From Syntrophus sp963665935 (lineage in GTDB: Bacteria; Desulfobacterota; Syntrophia; Syntrophales; Syntrophaceae), in assembly GCA_963665935.1 (NCBI GenBank), contig OY762510.1:3720001-3784000 (forward strand): 64,000 nt of DNA, written 5' to 3'. How positions within the stretch are numbered: the stretch's first letter is position 1; each line of letters starts with the position of its first letter. The position numbers and the translations under genes are program-made. The notes beneath the pieces are model-generated. The model did not search any database and was not told the origin of the DNA. It saw only the letters and a list, made by a program, of their open reading frames with translations. Of the stretch, positions 58,894-64,000 are shown piece by piece.

Positions 58894-60084
58894 CTATCCT
58901 GAAATCTCAATCGTAACATTGAAAGAATACTCTCCGGTTTTTCCTTCCATGTTCAACGGGCCTTTAAGCTGGATTTTCCGAATGCCTTTCTGTTCGGCCA
59001 GTGCCTTTAAAGCCGCCAGGGGGTCCCTTGACAGAATCCAGACTTCCAAGTTTTTCTCATTCAACTGGACGTTGCTGATGTAGCTGCCCTTCGGCAGAGT
59101 GCGGGCCATCATGTCCAGGACACTCACCGGCGACGGCCGGGCGATCAGTTTATCGTTCAATTCCTTCTGAATCGCGGCGTAATCGATGGCCAGGGGGCCC
59201 TGTCGGCTCTCCGTCAACAGGATCCGCTGGTCGATCTGCCGGGAGATCTGCCGCAGATCTGAAATGGATTGTTCGTAATTTTTCATCGTCAAATGGAGTA
59301 CGAGTCCATAACCCAGAATCCCATAGATCGCAATCCTGAAGAGAAGCCCCGGGTAGGCAGGAATCCCCATCTCTCCCCTCACCCGGAACTCACGAAGGTC
59401 CATGACTGGGATATGGTCCAGGCACGGCGGATATCCCCTGTCGGCCTCGCTCTGTGCGAATAGAGTGGGTTTTGCCTTCAGGGAGAAGGGAAGGGCTCCG
59501 TAGATCCGCATCCGGTGAATTTCGACCCCGTAGGGATCCATGCTGTTCAGGAATCGTTCGAGATCCTCTTCCCCGAAGGAATCCGCCGGATGGGAAATGG
59601 CGCTGAGGAAGCGGCGCTCCGCCACCGCCAGACAGTGCGTCACGCCTTCACAGGTCCACAGGAATACTTCGTTCGTGGACGAGAAGAAGGCCGCATCTTC
59701 CGGAATCACATAGGAAAAGGGCAGGACTTTTCTTAAAAGAGGGTAAGGCTCACTTTCCCACGCCCAGATATCCAGTTCCGTATAGGCGGCAAAAGAGGCG
59801 TAAATTCGACAGTAACAGGATGGCTGGGAAAAGGGGAAAAGTTCCCCCAGTTCAATATGGACCGCCTTGAGGAGTTTTTCCTTGGGGGCGGGAGGATAAC
59901 GCTTGCGCACATGAAGGATTCGGTCTCTGCCGACAACCAGGACATTCTTCTGCAGGATTCCCCGGAGGGGCTTCAGGTTTTCCAGGGGTCCACCGGCGAT
60001 CCGGGAGGGCTTCCCCTGGACATACCGATAGAGCTCAAGCCCGTTTTTGTGCCAGTACCCGACTGTAAGTCCCTGCATGTTCAT
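58894..60084 (-). CDS. Type II secretion GspL-like protein
   Basis: A 396-aa protein. The cytoplasmic N-terminal two thirds resemble the actin-like domain of GspL/PilM (VLVVGRDRILHVRKRYPPAP, VIPEDAAFFSSTNEVF), then one span (PGLLFRIAIYGILGYGLVLHL) and a periplasmic PilN-like part (DLRQISRQIDQRI ... LDMMARTLPKGSYISNVQLN). GspL recruits the GspE ATPase to the membrane. GGGAGG precedes the ATG. Confidence 0.82.
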   Translation of the reverse strand: MNMQGLTVGYWHKNGLELYRYVQGKPSRIAGGPLENLKPLRGILQKNVLVVGRDRILHVRKRYPPAPKEKLLKAVHIELGELFPFSQPSCYCRIYASFAAYTELDIWAWESEPYPLLRKVLPFSYVIPEDAAFFSSTNEVFLWTCEGVTHCLAVAERRFLSAISHPADSFGEEDLERFLNSMDPYGVEIHRMRIYGALPFSLKAKPTLFAQSEADRGYPPCLDHIPVMDLREFRVRGEMGIPAYPGLLFRIAIYGILGYGLVLHLTMKNYEQSISDLRQISRQIDQRILLTESRQGPLAIDYAAIQKELNDKLIARPSPVSVLDMMARTLPKGSYISNVQLNEKNLEVWILSRDPLAALKALAEQKGIRKIQLKGPLNMEGKTGEYSFNVTIEISG

Positions 60085-60085
60085 C

Positions 60086-61015
60086 CTATTCCTCCCGCCA
60101 GTAGAGGATGCTGTAAGGGGCGATATTACTCTGCTGTAAACTCAATCCCGCCCTGATGGCGTACATGCTCTTTGGCTGACCGGCACTGACTGAGACATCC
60201 ATAAAGAGGGAGGGTTTAAAATACACCGTATTCTTGTTTTTAGCCATCATGCGCCCGGTCAGCATCTGAAGTGCGCCGTCTGTAATCACCCCCTGTTCAG
60301 CCTTGTAATCCTTTATCCTTTTCACTGTCTCCTGACTGATCTCCAGATAGGCCATCATCACCTCGTCAGGTGCGGTATTCGGGTTAAAGCCCGTCGCCGG
60401 GAGCAGGGTAAGGTAAGGACGGAGCCTTTCATATCCTTCCGGCGTTATACCCCGAACAAAGCTCAGTTCGTCCATGTACTGGATGGCGTAGTTTCGGGGA
60501 GGAAAACCATGATTGTTCCTGTAGTAGGAGGATTCCGCCCCGTTCAGACGGACAAGATCGTCCTGATCGGTCCAATCCTGCAGACTGGCCACCGGGACCG
60601 AGGCGCTGTCACTCTGCAGGACCTGCGAAATCAGCCGCTGCATGGCTACCGAATTAACTGTTGTCAAGGAGATTAACCCGTTGCTGTCCTGAATTCGAAC
60701 GGTTACCCCTTCCGATAACGAAACCGGCGAATTATCCAGCGGCAGCGCTTTCAGCAGGGTCAGATCTTCCATACCCGAAAGCGTTACCTCCTGCGGCATC
60801 ACACGCCCTTTGATGAGGAGGTAAATCAGCGTGTCACAGGCCGACCGCGCCGTTAAAATGGCCTCCGCCTTGTTTTTCAAGCCCTCGGACGCCTTGAGGT
60901 GTTCCTTGACGAGCCAGTTGAACCCCAGCCCCACCGTCAGAATGACCGTCACCATAAAAACCATCATGATGGTGGCCGAACCTTGACGATTACGGAAGAG
61001 CTTGATAGGTTGCAT
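60086..61015 (-). CDS. gspK: Type II secretion minor pseudopilin GspK
   Basis: A 309-aa pseudopilin: a basic leader (FRNRQGSATIMMVFMVTVIL), without the usual phenylalanine after the cleavage site, then the large GspK domain with LQDWTDQDDLVRLNGAESSYY and helix-hairpin-like segments (TGFNPNTAPDEVMMAYLEIS). GspK caps the pseudopilus with GspI and GspJ. It overlaps gspJ by 26 nt. Confidence 0.9.
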   Translation of the reverse strand: MQPIKLFRNRQGSATIMMVFMVTVILTVGLGFNWLVKEHLKASEGLKNKAEAILTARSACDTLIYLLIKGRVMPQEVTLSGMEDLTLLKALPLDNSPVSLSEGVTVRIQDSNGLISLTTVNSVAMQRLISQVLQSDSASVPVASLQDWTDQDDLVRLNGAESSYYRNNHGFPPRNYAIQYMDELSFVRGITPEGYERLRPYLTLLPATGFNPNTAPDEVMMAYLEISQETVKRIKDYKAEQGVITDGALQMLTGRMMAKNKNTVYFKPSLFMDVSVSAGQPKSMYAIRAGLSLQQSNIAPYSILYWREE

Positions 61016-61661
61016 TATAATTCGTTTTCATCAGTGAGTTTACATAAAGTTTAAAGATCATGCTTCCCGAGGAATCCCCCTGACGATAGGAGATCCGGAC
61101 CAGGGCTGGAAGCTGTTTCATCCTGCTTCCTTCAAAACTATCAAGCCAGGCGTATCTGCGTCTTACGGAGTCATAGTAGCAGTAGGATAAGGCGATGCTG
61201 TCCGCATCCTCCAGCATCCGGACGCCCTGCACCTCCCTGTAACGGCCATAAAGATAATCCTTCTCAATATCATCAAATGTTTTTGTATAAACCGGCAGTT
61301 CATAGTAGGTCAATGACAATCGTCCCTGCTGATCCTTTTCCTTTCTCAGCCAGACGACGACGGGCAGTTCCCCGGCAAAAGGGGCAAGAGACACATAAGA
61401 GACCCCGTCTCCGCTGCCCCGGAAGTAGGGAAACCATCCGTCACTTCGAGTCTGCACATAATAGTCGGTTGTTGAGTTGAAGCTCTTTTCGATCCAGATG
61501 ATCCGGGCATAATCCCAGAAATCCAACCCCTTTTCCATGAGGCTGCGATACTGCTGAAGGCCCTGATTGATCGCCATGCCGGCCAGCAGGACCATTGTCG
61601 TAAAGATGGCGGTCGCCACGATGACTTCGATCAGGGTATAGCCCTTAGGATGATTTTTCAT
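60990..61661 (-). CDS. gspJ: Type II secretion minor pseudopilin GspJ
   Basis: A 223-aa protein with a class III leader MKNHPKG-YTLIEVIVATAIF, where cleavage precedes Tyr and Glu5 is conserved, then a long helix and beta domain. The domain ends in DSIALSYCYYDSVRRRYAWL and a short tail. Order after GspI and before GspK supports GspJ. The start overlaps gspI. Confidence 0.87.
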   Translation of the reverse strand: MKNHPKGYTLIEVIVATAIFTTMVLLAGMAINQGLQQYRSLMEKGLDFWDYARIIWIEKSFNSTTDYYVQTRSDGWFPYFRGSGDGVSYVSLAPFAGELPVVVWLRKEKDQQGRLSLTYYELPVYTKTFDDIEKDYLYGRYREVQGVRMLEDADSIALSYCYYDSVRRRYAWLDSFEGSRMKQLPALVRISYRQGDSSGSMIFKLYVNSLMKTNYNATYQALP

Positions 61662-62082
61662 TTGTTGTCTTCAGGGCTTTGTATTTGAATACGTTGATCG
61701 AGTAGTCTCTGCTCGTTCCCCGAGCCGACAGGCGAAATTCCACTTTATAGAGCACGAGGTGATAGAGGAACGAAGAGCCCTTTTTCCTGTCCACCGACGT
61801 CGGCAAAAAGGAGTTCAGCACCCCGGCATTCCACGAGAGGGTCACCCCCTCGCCCATATCCTCGGATCCGCTTATTTTCTCCAGTTCCAGGGACTGGATC
61901 AAGCAGGTGGCCTGAACGAGTTTTGCCGACAGGAGGTTGGATGTTCTCGCCTTCTCCAGGTGTTCAAAACCCATCCGGAACAGGTACATCGTCGCCGCAA
62001 TCCCCGAGGTCAGAATCAGCCCCGCGATGAGAATTTCGAGGACAAGGAATCCCCTCCCATTGAACAGGATCGACCGCTTCAT
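61645..62082 (-). CDS. gspI: Type II secretion minor pseudopilin GspI
   Basis: A 145-aa pseudopilin with leader MKRSILFNGRG-FLVLEILIAGL: prepilin peptidase site before Phe and Glu5 in the helix. The rest is a small globular domain (KIRV absent; VTLSWNAGVLNSFLP). Assignment to GspI rests on size and order. ATGA overlap with gspH. Confidence 0.83.
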   Translation of the reverse strand: MKRSILFNGRGFLVLEILIAGLILTSGIAATMYLFRMGFEHLEKARTSNLLSAKLVQATCLIQSLELEKISGSEDMGEGVTLSWNAGVLNSFLPTSVDRKKGSSFLYHLVLYKVEFRLSARGTSRDYSINVFKYKALKTTNEKSS

Positions 62083-62501
62083 GCCGTCTCTTCCACCGGT
62101 TCCAGGTCCAGGGACCCGAAGGGCGCCCTGACGTGAAGCAGGTAATGCTCATCGTCCACGGTAATTTCGATCCGCCCGCTGGAAGTCGTCCCGTTGCTGA
62201 AAAAGTAGATCGGGTCCGCAATGGTGATCTGGGCGTCATCAAAGGGAATCTCCTTCCCATCCACGGTCAGCACGTTTCCCGCGGATTTCAGGAGGTGCCT
62301 TTCACTGTACAGGAAAGAGTCCCGCCGCAGCCCGGACACGTACAGCATGACCTCCTGGGCGCGGAGGGCGGCTTTGTAGCGGCCTACCATGTCGAAAGAT
62401 ATCGGCAGGACCATCGAAAGCATCACAAAGAGAATCACCATGACCACCAGGATCTCGATCAGGGTGAAGCCCTTTTGCCGTATCGGAAATTCGCAAACCA
62501 T
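62079..62501 (-). CDS. gspH: Type II secretion pseudopilin GspH
   Basis: A 140-aa pseudopilin with leader MVCEFPIRQKG-FTLIEILVVMVIL and a compact beta domain (VLTVDGKEIPFDDAQITIAD, GRIEITVDDEHYLL) as in GspH/FimT. It follows gspF after seven bases. The major pseudopilin GspG, often at this place, is absent. Confidence 0.85.
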   Translation of the reverse strand: MVCEFPIRQKGFTLIEILVVMVILFVMLSMVLPISFDMVGRYKAALRAQEVMLYVSGLRRDSFLYSERHLLKSAGNVLTVDGKEIPFDDAQITIADPIYFFSNGTTSSGRIEITVDDEHYLLHVRAPFGSLDLEPVEETA

Positions 62502-62508
62502 CGGGCCC

Positions 62509-63708
62509 TCAAAGTTTGATGCTGCTGACGCTCATGACGGTCAGGATCAGCGTGATAACGATAAAACCGACGACAAGTCCCATCACGATAATGATCACCG
62601 GTTCTACGAGGGTCAGGAGTCGCTTGACGCTGTTTTTGAAGCGTTCGTCAAACATCGCATAGAGTTCAAAAAAGACTTCCTTCAGACTGGAGCTCTCCTC
62701 GCCTACCCGAACCATATTCGGCACGATATCCGGCAGTAAGGAAACCTCCGCAAAGACATCGGAAATCTTCCGGCCCTCCTTGACCCGTCCAACGAGGGGC
62801 ATCATGGCATTTCGGAAAGAAATGTTCTGGATCAGAGAGATGGAGAGTCTCAATGCCCGGAGAAATTCCACCCCGCTGAGAAGCATGGAATGCATGGAGT
62901 AGCAGAACCGGGAAAGTTCCAGATTGATGATCAGCGTCCGCACCCCCGGCAGAAGGATCAGGCGGGCGGACAGATTCGGCAACTTGATTCGCGTTGGATA
63001 AAGGCGGCGAACCAGGAGGACAATGCCCGCCAGACCCAGAACGATGCCCAGAGACTTGAAGTTGATCCACCCACTCAAGGTGTAGAGCACTCGAGCCGGC
63101 AGGGGCAGCGTTTCCAGATTGGAGCCGAAAATGCTGAAAAACCGGGGAACGACAAACTGGAAGATGGCCAGGAAGGTCAGGATGCAGGCGAAGATGAGGA
63201 AGATGGGATAGGTCATGGCGTTCCGGATTTCCGCCCGGAAGGAAATCTGAAATTTCAGGTACTGGGCAATATTTTCGAAGGCTGACTGCAAATTGCCGGC
63301 GGCTTCGTTGACTTGAATCATGCTCACCAGAAAGGGGCTGAAAGAATCCGTCTTTTCAAAGGCATGGGCTACATTTCCCCCGGCTTTGATGTCCTGCAGC
63401 ACTGCCGTGAGCAGCTCTTTCATTTCCTGCTTTTTTGCCCCATTCCGCAGCAGCTCCAGGGCGCGGTCGATCCGTATGCCCGAGCGCAGCAGGGTGCTCA
63501 GTTCCCTGGAAATACTGTAAATATCCTGCGGCTTAATTTTCTTGCGCAGGACAAACCGACGTTGCTCTTTGCCGGCCTTTTCGACCAGATTCGTAACCGT
63601 CAGTCCCCGGGCCCTCAGTTTGGCCAAGGCCTCGGCGCGATTTCCTGCCATCAGGGAGCCCCGGTTTTCCTGTCCGGTAGAATCCAGGTAAGTATAGGCA
63701 AATTCCAT
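62509..63708 (-). CDS. gspF: Type II secretion inner-membrane platform protein GspF
   Basis: Polytopic platform protein coordinating pseudopilus assembly. The 399-aa protein has two T2SF domains: YSISRELSTLLRSGIRIDRALELL and FCYSMHSMLLSGVEFLRALRL, each followed by membrane spans (TYPIFLIFACILTFLAIFQF; LVEPVIIIVMGLVVGFIVIT). The start ATG overlaps the gspE stop (TGATG). Confidence 0.95.
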   Translation of the reverse strand: MEFAYTYLDSTGQENRGSLMAGNRAEALAKLRARGLTVTNLVEKAGKEQRRFVLRKKIKPQDIYSISRELSTLLRSGIRIDRALELLRNGAKKQEMKELLTAVLQDIKAGGNVAHAFEKTDSFSPFLVSMIQVNEAAGNLQSAFENIAQYLKFQISFRAEIRNAMTYPIFLIFACILTFLAIFQFVVPRFFSIFGSNLETLPLPARVLYTLSGWINFKSLGIVLGLAGIVLLVRRLYPTRIKLPNLSARLILLPGVRTLIINLELSRFCYSMHSMLLSGVEFLRALRLSISLIQNISFRNAMMPLVGRVKEGRKISDVFAEVSLLPDIVPNMVRVGEESSSLKEVFFELYAMFDERFKNSVKRLLTLVEPVIIIVMGLVVGFIVITLILTVMSVSSIKL

Positions 63709-64000
63709 CAGCAGACTCTCAAAACCTCGTCAAGGGTTGTCTGTCCCCGGGCGACCTTCAGGATACCGTCTTCCCGGAGGTAACGGAAATAAGGCCGTTC
63801 CCGCAGGACCGTTCTCAGCGCTTCCAGGGACATCTTCTTTAAAAAGATTTCCTTGAGATCATCCGTGTATTCGAAGAGTTCAAAAATGGCAATCCTGCCC
63901 CGGTAACCCGTCCCCCCGCACTGAGGACAGCCCTCTCCCCGTTGCAGTTTTATTCCTTCCTCGAGAAGATGGGGGTACTTTTCGGCAATCTCATGAAGGG
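63708..64000 (-). CDS. gspE: Type II secretion ATPase GspE, C-terminal part (5' end outside window)
   Basis: About 97 residues of the ATPase that powers pseudopilus assembly. The visible part holds CPQCGGTGYRGRIAIFELFE, the zinc-site/arm region of GspE/PilB, and the end REDGILKVARGQTTLDEVLRV-C. The stop overlaps the gspF ATG. Walker motifs lie beyond the edge of the window. Confidence 0.93.
   Translation of the reverse strand, partial: LHEIAEKYPHLLEEGIKLQRGEGCPQCGGTGYRGRIAIFELFEYTDDLKEIFLKKMSLEALRTVLRERPYFRYLREDGILKVARGQTTLDEVLRVC

Noticed and set aside
1..64000. CRISPR array, tRNA or rRNA genes
   Set aside because: No spaced direct repeats or tRNA-like cloverleaf segments were noticed in the intergenic regions. 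A dedicated tRNA scan could still find one, since I read by eye.

Overview
The window reads as a chromosomal segment of an anaerobic deltaproteobacterium, most like the Syntrophales (Syntrophus/Smithella type). The reasons are an assimilatory APS-reductase and small siroheme sulfite reductase pathway, a HydE-like maturase, a minimal SufBC, a PEP-CTERM protein and a T2SS cluster of deltaproteobacterial style. The taxonomic call is inference from gene content; no rRNA is present.

Layout. (1) 1-12642, minus: one tandem sulfur-acquisition operon of 14 genes. In transcription order it holds a radical SAM protein, an FMN split-barrel protein, an SsuABC-type transporter, Sbp-CysTWA sulfate transporter, siroheme sulfite reductase, TusA-like protein, APS reductase, CysD and CysN (cut by the window edge). 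(2) 12643-13321: a divergent control region. Toward the left lies a Cys-codon-rich leader ORF followed by a terminator with a competing antiterminator; toward the right a strong promoter serves sufCB (13322-15276). (3) 15294-21519, minus: a YtkA-like protein and a CusCBA-type copper/silver efflux system. Then come a DMT transporter with a His-rich tail (21999-23042), an IS1634-type insertion (23266-25052) and two L,D-transpeptidase lipoproteins. (4) 27829-31585: an AT-rich, transferred-looking surface-glycan island, bounded by a 15-bp inverted repeat and by transposase remnants. (5) 32177-44827: a small lipoprotein, then a long minus-strand cysteine/methionine operon running rrf2, Cys leader/attenuator, metX, metW, nadA, cysE, mnmA, metY, cysK, hydE-like, PP-loop thiolase, yezD-like, an outer-membrane protein and bioB. 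(6) 45057-47284: ResB/CcsA cytochrome c maturation. (7) 47321-54700: secreted proteins (kelch, two RTX paralogues of which one is a serralysin-type protease, and a PEP-CTERM protein). (8) 54874-64000, minus: a T2SS operon E-F-H-I-J-K-L-M-C-SLT-D.

How it fits together. Sulfate or organosulfur compounds are imported and reduced to sulfide (region 1), sulfide is fixed into cysteine and homocysteine (region 5), and sulfur is passed to Fe-S clusters and tRNA thiolation (sufBC, mnmA, PP-loop thiolase, TusA). Both sulfur operons carry the same kind of switch: a short ORF with a Cys-Cys-Cys run, a downstream intrinsic terminator, and a segment inside the ORF that is complementary to the 5' arm of that terminator. 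This is the layout of trp-type attenuation, here reading cysteine supply. I regard this two-locus cysteine attenuation system as the most notable content of the window. It was found by reading the sequence and has not been tested.
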